64,000 bases of DNA from Sycon ciliatum (Eukaryota > Porifera > Calcarea > Leucosolenida > Sycettidae): NCBI RefSeq assembly GCF_964019385.1, contig NC_088645.1, positions 37,105,432 to 37,169,431 on the forward strand, given 5' to 3'. Each line of letters starts with the position of its first letter. Position 1 is the first letter of the stretch. A program made the position numbers and the translations under genes. This document shows, piece after piece, positions 1-26,616 of this stretch. The notes below the pieces were generated by a model. It was not told where the DNA came from, made no database searches, and saw only the letters and a program-made list of their open reading frames with translations.

Positions 1-226
1 CGGAACACCGAAGAACGGAACACCGAAGAACGGAACACCGAAGAACGGAACACCGAAGAACGGAACACCGAAGAACGGCAAGGCTAGAATTTCACCAAGC
101 ACGGCATACCAATATATACACGCTGACTCAACTGCGTATAAACTGTAATACACGAACATGAGAATGGTCTAGGCCAGGTGGCTGACACCCACCCCAGTTC
201 TTCGGCGACCGACAGCACTGTACAAA
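1..226 (-). mobile_element. MITE copy A with internal 15-bp repeat
   Basis: The right end reads, on the minus strand, TACAGTGCTGTCGGTCGCCG. The same end, interior and GAAGAAC motif recur at 1776-1980 in the opposite orientation. Bases 1-79 are five copies of a 15-bp unit (cggaacaccgaagaa). The left end is outside the window. Confidence 0.6.
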
Positions 227-236
227 CACAACTTAC

Positions 237-14526
<14,290 letters not shown>

Positions 14527-15082
14527 CGGTGCTCTAGATGAGTCCCTAGGGACTCTCAGTCTTTCTTTCAGGCCACTTTCACGCAACCATGTCGCTTCCC
14601 AATGCAAAAACGTGAGATTCGAGAAATAATTCAGAAAGCCAGTGATAAACAGCTCCTTCCCAGTCGGCTTCGAGGAGAGAATAGATTTGTCGCGAAGTCC
14701 GATAGCACTCACAACGGGTTACTACTACAACCTATCGGGAGCTCTCTTCTAGCCACTGCAATTATAAATTGTTTGTGAATAACTGTTCCATTCTTGGTAC
14801 GAGTATTACTCGTACAAGTTCAAAATCAGCCAAACCACAGCCGGACTCGCCAACCAAAAATCATACACTGCACTGCAAGTGCAAAGACAAGACAGTGTTC
14901 AAAAATCAGCCAAGCCAACCAATCTCGCAAAAAAATGTCTGAGCTGAGTCTGCTGATGACGTGATTCAATGTGACGTCATGTATGCGTCATTCAACCACT
15001 CGACAAAAGGCCGTCGCCCATTTAGGCGCTTGTCCGCTGGTCGCCACAAGCGGACGGCAAACCGTTCTCAAACTACAGTAGC
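14527..15082. other. CCZ1 5' flank, no element recognised
   Basis: Should hold the CCZ1 promoter and 5' UTR. No TATA box stands out. Confidence 0.4.
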
Positions 15083-15622
15083 CTAGTAGGTATCGGTTAT
15101 AGCGTGGGTGTTTGAAAATCGACATTTTGATTCTTATTGCCGATATTTCTTACACACGATAAATCACGTGTGACATATCATATGCGCGCACGTTTGGCAT
15201 GTGGACACGTACACATGATACACACGTACACGGATCAATCAGACTCGCGGTGGTGCTAGGCGACTGCGGAGCAGCAGATACGAGAGAAGTCGGAAGAAGG
15301 AGTCCGACTGGACAGAAAAAGTGATTCTCCAATGCTCCCTTGGACATAACTCTCTTTTTGTGTTGAATATTATTGTATTGAGTATGCACAGAGCACAGAT
15401 GTTATTACTACAGGCGATACACTTTGCACTAATCTGGCATATTTTGCTACACAAAATCCATTCTTAGGGCCGATATATTCTACTATGCGATAATACTGCT
15501 TGTAAGAATAAATTATTTAATATACACATAAATATGTGTTATGATTGTGAAAAAATGAGTGTTCATTCTTGTAAGCAGTATATTCTTGTATACGACCACA
15601 CTATAACCGATACGCACTGTAC
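15083..15622. mobile_element. TIR element (TATCGGTTATAG termini)
   Basis: taggtatcggttatagcgtg at the left is mirrored by cacactataaccgatacgca at the right, with AT-rich inner sequence between. Confidence 0.55.
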
Positions 15623-16667
15623 TTACATGATCACAGGTGAACCAGGATGCACGAGTCGTAGATCAGGCTACTAGTACTACTAGTGCTCTGGAGTTTCGTG
15701 GGCCATCGTGGCTGTATTGGAATCTGACCCAAATACAGCCAATAATAAGGGTCAATAATAATTAATAAGGGTCAATCTGACAATGATCAGATACCGGTAA
15801 CAACCCTCGCGGTATCAGTACTTTAGCAAGGAACAAGCAACATGATGTAAAGGCAGTTCCTCCTTCCAAATAACCTCCCCAAAATACACCTCCTCTTGCG
15901 GTTCTTGCCGTTCTATAATACTCCACCGAATTTGAAACTCGGTTCAACGTTGTTGAGCATTAAATGTATAAAATGTAGAAAGGAACGGGACACATGGATA
16001 CGTCCGAGTTCCCGAGGGACTTCCACTACCGGTAGTGCTCATTTCCGCTACGCTTACCTCCCCCCCCCCCCCCCCCCTCTTCTAGTAACCTAGCACCTTC
16101 CGAGTTGGAAGCCGGGCTGTTGGTTAGCGCTCCGGAGATGTATTGTTGTTGTTGTTGTAGAAGTTTATTTAACGTCGCATGTATTGAAGCTACTACGTAG
16201 TAGGTTTCAGGTCGTCGAATGTCTTAGTAGTTAGTACTCTGTCAGTTTTGTGCCAAGTTGTGGCTGTTGTGGAATTATCCACCACCAGCCCAGCGCAAGG
16301 ATATAAGTGTTAGTTGGACTATAATTATTAATTTCAATTCCAAAATGCACAAGAAGTTTACAGAAGAAAAAAGCACGACCTCGACCAGGCCAGAAGCAAG
16401 AAGAACTGAACACAAAATATTGAAAACCCTTCTCCTCAACAAGCTGCATCACGTACAACCCAAAACAACTGGCTGCACCAGCGCGTGCATCACTCAGCGC
16501 GTGCACCAGCGCCTGCACCAGCGCTGCACCAACGTGTGCACCAGCGAAATCAATTATCGACAGTACGTATCAATCATTACAAGTCATTACGTACAACATG
16601 CGCAAGAGGGTTACTCTACTTCATGGCACTTTCTGACTGTATCGATAGTACTACTACAATATTAAAT
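15623..16667. other. No supported gene
   Basis: Contains a short duplicated ggtcaataataa, a C run at 16062-16077 and a (TTG)n patch near 16143. Open frames here lack recognisable domains. Confidence 0.5.
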
Positions 16668-17084
16668 TATAGCAATAAAAACTGCTTTATGGCAGTTTTC
16701 TAAAAAAAGTTATTGTGTTCTAGTCCATGGACCCCGTCTAAAAAGTAAGAAATTAACAAAATGTGATAGCTGAAAATTAAAATTTCACACAAAACCTCAC
16801 AATAATCACAACACTTGAAATGCTGCTTTCAACACTAGACTTGTACTGCACCAACAATTGGCAACATGCATGTCATGCATGCAAAGGAAAGAGGATCACG
16901 AGGGGAAAAGGTCTTCTACATGTAGCTTTTCATTCTGTGTGTGATTATTGTGAGGTTTTGTGTGAAATTTTAATTTTCAGCTATCACATTTTGTTAATTT
17001 CTTACTTTTTAGACGGGGTCCATGGACTAGAACACAATAACTTTTTTTAGAAAACTGCCATAAAGCAGTTTTTATTGCTATAAT
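16668..17084. mobile_element. Foldback element, 144-bp arms
   Basis: Arms 16668-16811 and 16941-17084 are near-perfect inverted copies beginning attatagcaataaaaactgc, around a ~130-bp loop. Each arm begins with its own small hairpin (actgctttatggcagtt). Confidence 0.88.
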
Positions 17085-17941
17085 TTCTTTTGTTTTTTCT
17101 GTCACCAATCAATGGAATGCCCTATATCAACATGTAAATGATGGCCTTCACATCATATCAATACTGTATTATACGCATTGATGTGCAAGCCTTTTCTTGC
17201 AGAAAATGGCACAAGCATGTTCTTCTGCGGGGAAACATGTGAGTTGTGGTGGACCGTGGTGATACTTCTTTTTATACGGAGGTCATTCTGTGCATGTTGC
17301 TGTAGCAGAATTTCATGACTCTGTCATAAAATTGTCTTGCCTTTCAGATATTTCAGATTTATTTGAGAAATGTAACCAGGTGCGTGTCGCAGATGTTTTT
17401 GTTGATTCTGTGTTTATAATGGTTTGTAATCATGGGTTATCGTGATAAGGTCATCCTGCATCGTATTGCACTGAAATCGTAACCCTGTTGATGTCGATAC
17501 AACTTTTGGAAGTAGTTCAATGACTTCAAACTGTTAGTCCACGATTTTCTAAAACAACACAGCAAAGGAGGAACAATATACATGTATTAAAATGTAAATA
17601 AATACATTGTCGAGTCCGACATATCGTTCCAACAACTACACTGATCCTGAGGATAAAAGGGGCAAGGCTATGGTTGGAGGTACTGAGAAATAAACAAGGC
17701 ACTCCATAATAATAAAATCTTACACATCTTTTGGTGAGTTTGAATGATATCCAGTCGAACCTCTTTAGGACGAACACCAAGGGACCGATGGTATTTATTC
17801 TGTGAGTTTGTCTTAACCTATTTTATAACCAGTGAATACAATTATTTCTCCAATAGACATACGAATAGATTTCTTCTACAGCGAAAGATTCTAAGCCACA
17901 CCAACTCATTGACTCGTCTCGTATGAAACAAATGAGTCACT

Positions 17942-18221
17942 AGAGAGGTTCTGCAAAACGAAAATGCGTACAAACTTTCCCTCTACATCAGGAGGTGCGA
18001 AACTTCGCACGAACTTTCGCAGCTTTGGATGCGAAACTTGCAGGGAACGCGAAATGAACAGTCGTACACACTTTCGTGTGATCGGGTCATGGCGTACGTG
18101 CACTTGGCCAGCGCAAACTACGAAAATGTGCAGAACGCAAACTTCGTGCAAAAATTCGTACACACTTTCGCAAGGACTGTCGCGAAACTTCGTTCGAATT
18201 TTTGTTTTGCAGAACCTCTCT
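17942..18221. mobile_element. 280-bp MITE (AGAGAGGTTCTGC termini)
   Basis: Inverted ends agagaggttctgcaaaacga. The interior repeats short cgtacacactttcg-like words in both directions, so the whole element can fold. Confidence 0.78.
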
Positions 18222-18810
18222 ACTGAACGTTTCTTTAGCAACATGACGGCAACTGAAACAGCAACAGAGAAAGTACGATACATGTACAGCAGATTCTTGC
18301 AGGTACTACAAACAGTTTGCAGATCGTAATTCTTGCTTTGGCGGCACGAAACTTCATTTGGGGCAGTGCAATCTCGGCGTAACTCACAAATAATAAATCA
18401 AACAGCCCAGACTCGAGTAAACAAATCCAAACATACAAGTACGAGATCTTGACGAGACGAGACTGCACCCTTTGACTTGTTTCGTATGAAGCAAATAAGT
18501 TTACTGAAACTCTCCACAATGGAGATGTTCCCTGATATGCGAATTTATTTTGCAAACTCGGTCAATGGGTCCTTGAACCTTTCCCTCCAGATTGGGAACT
18601 GCCAACGATAGTATGCCACTGACCAGTGCCTTACTTGTAACGTACCAATGTACAATGAATATGAGTATTTCGACAACACATCTAACATAAGCCTCACCGT
18701 CAAGAAGGTGAACTCGCGTTCTTCGCACACTGTAGACAAGGGCAAAGAGATAAAAATGGATCTAAATCCGAATAAAATCAGCACACGTTTCCGTAAATGA
18801 AAGGGTGAGC

Positions 18811-19351
18811 ATAAGGCCAAAACAAATAATGACCTTGTTTCCGGTCGCCCGACCGGGCCACTTTTTCCCAAATTCTGAAACTTGTTTTGGTCCCAAATGT
18901 ATACAAACGGTGGCAATGCCATGTGTGCAAATGCACTCAACGCGTCATAACTCAGTCAAATCTCAACCGAATTCCACAATCGAAACACCTACAAGGTAGC
19001 AGAGATTCTCAGCTGTCGGCTCGAAAACCTCCGGGGTCGATACGAGCTAGAATAACGGAGCTGGAAGGACTCGAACTGTTTGCTGATTTCTCAGGATGTT
19101 CGAAAACAGGAATACACCACATGCTGTACAAGAACAGTGAGTCAGTCAACTTTGACATTGATCCTTGCCATGATGTATGTACAATGTACATGTACACATA
19201 TATATGTGTAGGTAGGTGCTCTTGTCCATCAATACCACAACGATTGAGGAACCAAAAAAAAGTATCCAAAAAAAGTTTCATTCCGGCCGACCGAGTCTCC
19301 TTTTTGAGGGGTTGCCGACCGGAAACAAGCCTATTTTTTGTTTTGGCCTAA
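18811..19351. mobile_element. TIR element (AAGGCCAAAACAAATA termini)
   Basis: aaggccaaaacaaataatga and cttgtttccggtcg are mirrored at 19310-19350. Flanking copies of tttccgtaaatgaaagg at 18790 and ttcgtaaatgaaagag at 19508 show it sits in another repeat. Confidence 0.7.
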
Positions 19352-19426
19352 GCAAATGAATCGAAGGAAACCGGTCAACTCAGAGATCACCCGTCATCGA
19401 GTATTCCGTAAAAGGAGGCCTGGGCA

Positions 19427-19922
19427 GCGGAAAAGCTAAATTTAGAAAAGAGATCCTGTCAGCTGTTCCATTATTTATTGCATTCCGCCCAAAATGAGCA
19501 CACTTTTCGTAAATGAAAGAGTCAACACAAGGAAATGAATAAAAGGGAACTGGTCAACTCACCTGTCATTGAGTAATATTCCGCGAAAGGAGGTCTCAGC
19601 AGCGCAGAAACGAAATAAGCCAGGCCAGGAGACGAAATATCCGAAACAGCTCATACAAGAAGCAGTTCCAAAGGAGGAAGTTCCTCGCGCATGCACATCC
19701 GAACACGGACTGCACTGCAACAAATGTCTGCCGTGCGCGTGCACAGCACGCGGCTACCACCCGTTGGTAGATAATACCGAGCACCTTACGTAGAGACTTA
19801 CGTAGCCTAAGTGAAATACCGAGCACCTTACGTAGAAACTTACGTAGCATAGCGGTGTCGTTTTTCTTGCCATGTGAACACAATAATAGAAAAGCTGACA
19901 GGATCGCTTTTCTAAATTTAGT
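19427..19922. repeat. Inverted pair, possible transposon ends
   Basis: ctaaatttagaaaagagatc and ctgtcagct at 19436-19470 recur inverted at 19880-19922. Confidence 0.55.
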
Positions 19923-20207
19923 TTACAGTGGCGGACAGTTGCTCTTAGCTCGTATCCATATGCCAAGGGGTCTTTCCTTTCCCCGCCTAATTTCTGGTAT
20001 CAAGATCAGTGCAACTGACCTGTGGCTATGATTGTGGAGAACCCGTCGAACAAAATAGGGATGAATGAATTCACGGTTATCAGTCTTGCATGCTGGTCTT
20101 GTCCATGATATCAAGAGTGAATAACCCGCCTAAACTGGCTAAAATATACTCTTGGCGATACTGGGCAGCTTGGCAACGACGGTCTCCCCATGTCACCCCC
20201 AAGACCA

Positions 20208-20355
20208 AGTACATGTACATGTACACGCAAATCCGGTATGGGGCTGTTAAGTGTGACGTCACGGCCCCTTCGATACGCATAGCAACGGAGAGCACTGGGG
20301 ACAAACAAAAGTCGCGTCCTCTGGATGGAACCAGTTGTCAAAGGCAACAGCATCT
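20208..20355 (-). repeat. Dispersed repeat family R2, copy 1
   Basis: ggggctgttaagtgtgacgt, cgatacgcatagcaacg and aaccagttgtca recur in the opposite orientation at 24325-24460. Confidence 0.75.
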
Positions 20356-20815
20356 AAATGACTGGAGAGAGAGCAGTTTTTCTTTGCTTTTTCTTCAAGC
20401 GATTGTTGTCGCTCTTTACTCCTTGTTCTTTCCTCTACAAATCTCCTGTAGTCGTCGAGGGCCTTCATAATGGCTGTGAAATTGGCTGCCCACTGTAAAA
20501 CTCCGTGTTTGAGAGTGCTTTGAAGATTCTTCGCGTCCTGATGGATCAAAGTACGAGCGCTCCCTGTGGATTCGATTATATGTAGGTGAGTTGTTCAAGA
20601 AATCAGTGTCTTCTTTCTGTCTCTGCCCTCACGCTGGCACAATAATATCAGCCTCTATATCCATGACAGCACGCACCTCCCGTAAACTGCATGACTTAGA
20701 TATATTCTCGCCCTCCGTGGTGATTGAAGACCCATGGAAGAAGTTATTATGTTCAGAATGATGTCCTGAAAATATATAATAAAATAATTCTAGGGAATTG
20801 TTACAGGGTATTTTG

Positions 20816-20827
<12 letters not shown>

Positions 20828-20848
<21 letters not shown>

Positions 20849-20850
20849 CA
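20828..20850. repeat. (GA)n microsatellite
   Basis: Pure ga run of about 11 units. Confidence 0.9.
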
Positions 20851-20896
20851 CTGAAGTGTTTGTCTCACTGTAATTACTCCAGATTATTGAATGGTT

Positions 20897-21381
20897 CATT
20901 GCATTCCCAACTCATCACAACCACGCGCTCTTCAGCCGAACTATACAGACACCAGCAAGGACACTTCCGTTGAGAGATAATATTGCTCCACGCCCCTAGA
21001 CAGCTGTTTCGCTCCCTGCCGGAGCTCATACGTGTACTTTCCATTGGCATCAGTATTCCGAGTAAGATTTTCGTCGCTTGTGTAGTGTGTTTCTCCACCA
21101 ATGAGCGCGTACTATGATTATTTATCGCTGTTCTCACACTTTACCATTTTAGCAGCTTGCATATGCCATTGATATATGTGGAAAGCGCGCACTTGCGCCA
21201 TTTCTGGTGTATAAGAATGATCATTCCTCCATTATCATCCTCTACTGATGAGCTCCGGCAGGGAGCGAAACAGCTGTCTAGGGGCGTGGAGCAATATTAT
21301 CTCTCAACGGAAGTGTCCTTGCTGGTGTCTGTATAGTTCGGCTGAAGAGCGCGTGGTTGTGATGAGTTGGGAATGCAATGA
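20897..21381. repeat. Inverted repeat, about 133-bp arms
   Basis: Arms 20897-21029 and 21247-21381 match almost exactly in inverted orientation (gatgagctccggcagggagc in the right arm) around a ~217-bp spacer. Confidence 0.85.
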
Positions 21382-21434
21382 ATTGAAAATCTGGCCGAAA
21401 GCTCTGTCGCAATATTTTAGTTATTGAATGGTGT

Positions 21435-21677
21435 ATGAACGACGATGTACCAGCACGCGTTATGATGGCAGCATACTTCGAAAACCCAAGTTCCGCTGCC
21501 ACCTGGCGGGGCCGGCCACGTACCACTCTGCCACTGAGTCTGCACCAGGACCTGCAGCGTATCGGGGGGTCGCTCAAGAAACGCGAGGAACTTGAGAACC
21601 TCCATGCCATCTCCCAGTCACGACAAGACTGGAAAGACCTATGCAGCAATGTGATAAAAGCATACATCAAAGCCTAA
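21435..21677 (+). mobile_element. LINE fragment, extreme C-terminus of reverse transcriptase polyprotein
   Basis: An 80-codon frame reads WRGRPRTTLPLSLHQDL, then LHAISQSRQDWKDL. This is the rGRPxxxW...A..R..W pattern at the end of many non-LTR retrotransposon ORF2 proteins. No RT core is nearby, so it is a 5'-truncated relic. Confidence 0.6.
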
Positions 21678-22063
21678 TACTGCTTCTACCTGTGGCAGCT
21701 GCATGGCCGTACGGTGTACCATAACATAACTCATTGACCAACATATTTTGTGAAAATATTATCCTGTAAAAGAATAGGAATGTAAACAATATACCTGTGA
21801 AAACACAACCTTTAATGCTACTAACACAACCTGTGACTACAATAATCATGAGATCAACCCCAAAACATTTCTTGCAGTTTACTTTCGTAGAGTTTGTAAC
21901 TTTGTGTTCCTCAACACAACTTGCAGCTTTCTTCAAAAATATCCTCAACCTTGGTTCTGTCCTAGATCGTGTATACATACATTCATTGTTTCGTCTCATC
22001 ATTGTGGAGCAGCTTATGCGAAGGCTAGCCAAGCTTGCTTGGCGATGCCAACGCGGAAAAGCC

Positions 22064-22086
22064 TATAATAATAATAATAATAATAG
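22064..22086. repeat. (ATA)n microsatellite
   Basis: Seven ataata units following the LINE-derived stretch. Confidence 0.85.
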
Positions 22087-22747
22087 TGATCTACTCGATA
22101 TTTTCCACAATGGTTTTCCTGATTTGCGGGATCTCTTCTTTTGCTGTTTGTGTGTTTACAGGAAGTGGCTGTCTGGTGTATCTGCACCAGATCCTGGGGA
22201 CATGAAATCAGATGCAGAGGCAGGGTCGTCCAGTGATGCAACACTGCCGTTCTATGTGCAACGTCACCGCTAATTCCCCCGGCGAAAACACAAAAAGACA
22301 AACACGTCGAGAGACTACAGTATTGGCCGTTCTGGTAATGAATCGTGACTGCTCGGACAGTCGATAATCGAAACACAGAGCACCAGCATGATGTTTTGAT
22401 ATTGGGAACCACACACCAGCTCAATTCTCAAGCCCAGAAATTGATGAATACAAAACACAGAGTGACGCAACAAGAGAGCATCCGGCAACCAAACCAACCT
22501 GGGTCTAATGCACTGAATAGTCCTGAAATACGCAGGCCACACAAAGCAGTGCAAGCACATACTGTTACAAGGTACATGCATTGCAGAACAAAGTGTAACC
22601 AAAGATACACAGGGTTATAGCTGCACACTCGTGCATATGCTCGCTCAGCCCAAGAACACGCATGATGATAGAAATAATCCGGGGGAAACACGCTAGCACC
22701 GAAGTAAGCATCAAGACGTAAATAGTCATCATCACAAGCCCATAGCC

Positions 22748-23020
22748 CTAAGGCCGCCGGGGCGTCACAGAGCAAGTATGAACAAGCGAGCGCCATAAAA
22801 ATCGATCGCGTGCAGCAGCGAGCAGGGACTGCACGTCCAGTGCAGTCCATGAAATAATATTATCAAGCCATGACATTCTGGGCCTGCGTCGGCCAAGACC
22901 TCCAGCAACACAACCCTGAAGAACAGTCAATGACAAACAGCTGGAACGAACAATATGACCAAAAAATTGCAATTTCCTTTTACAAACAGAAACAATAAGT
23001 GGGACTTGTTTGTGAATACT
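22748..23020 (-). mobile_element. LINE fragment, C-terminus of ORF2
   Basis: The minus strand reads KRKLQFFGHIVR, GLGRRRPRMSWLDNI and ISWTALDVQSLLAAARDRF, the classic tail of non-LTR ORF2 proteins (L-x-W-F-GH, GRPR.W.D.I). Only this end survives. Confidence 0.8.
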
Positions 23021-24324
23021 ATTTATTTCCTCTCTAACAGACACAATCGTCCGTAAATAGTGCAGCTCTGAAAAAGTAAAAAATACATTGACATGTACAT
23101 TGGTGTGCCGAGTAGTATCATCCTTGATTACCCATCCAACCAAGACGTTATCAGGTCCCAGACGCCGAGATCGCACGCCGAATGTGAAGTGCATCTAGCC
23201 TTGAACCTGTTGCACAAGGCACACACATATGACAAAAATGACATCCACTCCGATTATTTCCAGAGGCCAATCATAACAGAACACAGAAATAAAACCACGG
23301 GCTCAACAAAGTACATGTAAACGCAAAGGAAATTAGTTAAAATAATCCATGAAGTGCTATTTTAATTCCAGCGCTGACTGCAGTGTGGCGTCGTGGCCCG
23401 ATACCCGCTGAGCATAGACACAAACTCCATTTGACAGGGGCAAGACATTTTGGAATAAAGTCATAAAGTACAGCATTCCAATGACATGACGGACACCTCG
23501 TGCAAATGCGTGGTCTGTTCATCCGGCCAACTCGGCCACGCATGAGAGTGTGTGCATGTACGCGCGCACGCAAGCGCGCGCGTGCACACACACCATGTAT
23601 TCGGTGCGTATGGCGTACCTGTTGCGGAGATTATGAAGATGGAATCATTATCATGACGTATATCATGACGTTACATGTACATGTACAGTGTACAATGTAT
23701 TTTTGAGTGTAAAGTAAATTTTATTTTATTACACATTTTATTACACATTTCTTCGACACAACTTACTCCACATCTTCGCATTTCTCATGATCCATCCACC
23801 TACACTCCGTCTCAGTTGAGGAAAAACTCTCCCGGGTACAGGTATACACTAGTCACCACAGCCATGTGATGACAGTGGGATGGGTCCCAAGCACGATTGC
23901 ACTCTCCAGATACAATAATTTATTTGTCCAGATTATCTGTTAAGACAAAATACAATGCATAGCGGCAATCGATGGATGAAGAGAGAGTTTGTAAATACAC
24001 ATATCTTTCCACTTGTTCAGGAGCTTACCTTTTGGAGTTCACATCGTTTACACGATCTCTTATGCTGTCTTGCACCTTGGCTTTGTTGACCATGGATACG
24101 CCATTCCAGAAGACATTCTACAGGAGCTACTAATGCAGAGCGTTTTTCACGGTCGATCTCGGCGATCTACCTCGTCACGCCAATAAAATCCTCCGTGACA
24201 CTGGCTACAGTCACAAGAGACGTCTCAGTTAGGTAATGAGCACGACAACACCGTCGAGATCAAGGACAAAGAGAAAACAAAACACTCACTGAAAACAGCA
24301 AAGAAGAAACGAAGAAATGTACAC
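23021..24324. other. No supported gene
   Basis: Contains short alternating-purine stretches (23560-23600) and TACATGTA-type words. No domain or splice pattern seen. Confidence 0.5.
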
Positions 24325-24460
24325 GATTCCTATATGTTGCCACTGACAACTGGTTCGGTGGAGACGACGCTACTTTTTTTTGTCCCCAGTGGGATCGTTG
24401 CTATGCGTATCGAAGGAACTGTGACGTCATCACTTAACAGCCCCATTATATTATTAAAAG
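24325..24460 (+). repeat. Dispersed repeat family R2, copy 2
   Basis: Inverted relative of 20208-20355, sharing gacaactggttc, gttgctatgcgtatcgaagg and gtgacgtca. Confidence 0.75.
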
Positions 24461-25979
24461 CATGTCCGCGTAGGCGGTGGGGGTGCCACTTTCGCTTATG
24501 CCATTCAGGATTGATGTCTGAAGAGTAATACGATACAATGAAATGACAGAAGTGACGTCAACAAAAGCCTAACACCTAACACTAACAGGACTGATTCTCG
24601 TGATCCACGTGATTTCGGACATGTAATTGTTGTATGCATATTCTATTTTATTTTTATACTTTGGATGAAGTTTTCCATTTGTCCTATTGGTATTGTTGCA
24701 AATCCGGTATGCGTAACACAAAGTCACAGTAACAAGTAAAATCAATGTTAGGCAGCTAGTGTTTACCATAATATGGCCCACACACAACAAAAAATAACAT
24801 GTTACGCTGCCGGATGACGTTCGGACCATAGCAAGAAAGAAAAAGTTTAGTATAAGTTGCCTACCACATTGCTGCTCAGACTAACCCTCCCCCTAGCTCT
24901 CCTCGACCACCCTGTCACCCTTGATACTCGCTTGCGGACTCCTCTGTCAGATACTTCTTCTTTCGTAATTTTCTAAGTCCTGTCCTCTCTTTTCTAAATG
25001 CGGCTTATCCATTCGCCATAATATCATTGGGCCAAGTAGCCGCAGTTCCCGTTTATTGTGCGAATTAAAATAAACCAACCAATCAACCAACCAACAGGCA
25101 ACACTACAATAGCGTACCCCACCACTCTTATCTGTAGTTGCAGATTCCTTCCTCCGAGAAACAACGAAAGAGAACCCTGCCAAGCGCCACCGATAACTAA
25201 GTTACTTTGTCAGCCGATAATGCCGGCGATATCGATGGGTATTCCGTAGGCCTTTGCGGATAACGCCGGCAGAAAAATTGGCAGAATTCGGGTACATTTT
25301 CTGGTAAGTTTCATGCATGTTTGGTATGTGGATAAAGAAATGGAGCAGAATTCGAGGAATTGCCCGCCACAAGGTTTATATGGTTCTGCCAATTTCACTG
25401 CTTTTCGTCAGTTTTCGAGCAGAATCTGCCACCTTTTCGAGCATATCCGCCATGCCTAGTATTCCGTAATAAGTCACATGATAGTTGAGCCTGAGGGAAT
25501 CACTGCCAATCAGGGAATGTAACGACATTACGTAACCGTCGTTGTGAACGTCGGGAGAAGTCAAGGGTGATTATTTTCATTTAAAAAAATGTTTTCACAG
25601 GGAGGCGTAAAAATATCACCATTATTTTTACGACTCTCTGGTAACGAAAACGATTGGCCATGTTACTTGTTTGCCATGGCTCCCTCGTCAGCCGTCTCTC
25701 GCTGACTCGCGCTGTCACAGTGCTCAACTCCCTTTCCAGCAGTCGTGGTGGTCCTTGCTCTGGCTTGCGAGGTCAGGAAAAAACGCCGGCTTGTTTTTCA
25801 GTCAGTTCTCTCTCTTTCCCGCGTTCTTTTCGTCCATGTTTTTCTCTCGACGCCTCTTCCAAGTTTCTTCCGTTTTCCTCTTGTCCACTTATTTTAGTTG
25901 TTCTCGTGACGCTGTAGGCGACGAGACGTCCCTGCCCTTCTGGTAACGTCGGAGGGTTGTTTTCCAATCACCCTCCTCG
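24461..25979. other. 5' flank of the tetraspan gene
   Basis: No gene recognised. The last 300 bases become GC- and TC-rich and probably contain promoter and 5' UTR. No TATA box was seen. Confidence 0.4.
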
Positions 25980-26616
25980 ATGGCAAGTCCGCATTCACCA
26001 CGCTCGCCCGGTCATGGAGCTCCGATACCAACAGCCTTGGAAAGCTCAGCGGCTGGCGAGAGCTCAGGTCTTGACGACTGGGAGAGTCCGTATCACGTCA
26101 ATCTTACCGAGCGGCATGCGGACCCCAGCGGGCATACCATGGACGAGCTAACGAGTGTTGATGACTTTGCTAGCGGTGCGGAAGGTCTCGGAGGCCACCA
26201 CAACGCGTCAGCCACCGGTACAGCACGGCAGCAGCCATTCGAACAGCACAGAGAATTGCTGCGCCAAGCGGACACCGAACGCGGCGGGGCGGCCAGCCTA
26301 TTTCGTCGAAGTCGAAACTCACAAGCGAACGAGGGCGGTTCCAGCGATACAGCAATGTCGCCGGAAGGCGGAGGTAGTGACCAGAGCGCACTGTCCGAAT
26401 CTTGGCTTGCCAACGACAGCCAACGGTCGCTCGCGGAAGAAGCCGCAGCAGTGGCAGTCCGCAGGCGAAACACCCACGCGTCACGCTATGATGCGTCGGA
26501 CAGTGCAACCACCAAGTCCCGGAGTCGATGGCAGCCCGAGAGAGGAGAGACATCGTCGGCAACTCGCACAGCGACGGTCTCGGGTCATGCCGCAGCGAAC
26601 GGTAATGACAGACAAG
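25980..26616 (+). CDS. Tetraspan gene exon 1
   Basis: 212 codons plus one base from [14 protein letters not shown]-rich and Ser/Gly/Ala/Thr-rich like the later coding exons. The donor CAAG|gtacgg leaves G, which joins TA of exon 2 to make Val. The open frame would run on to a stop at 26639 if unspliced, so a short single-exon protein is the alternative reading. Confidence 0.6.
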
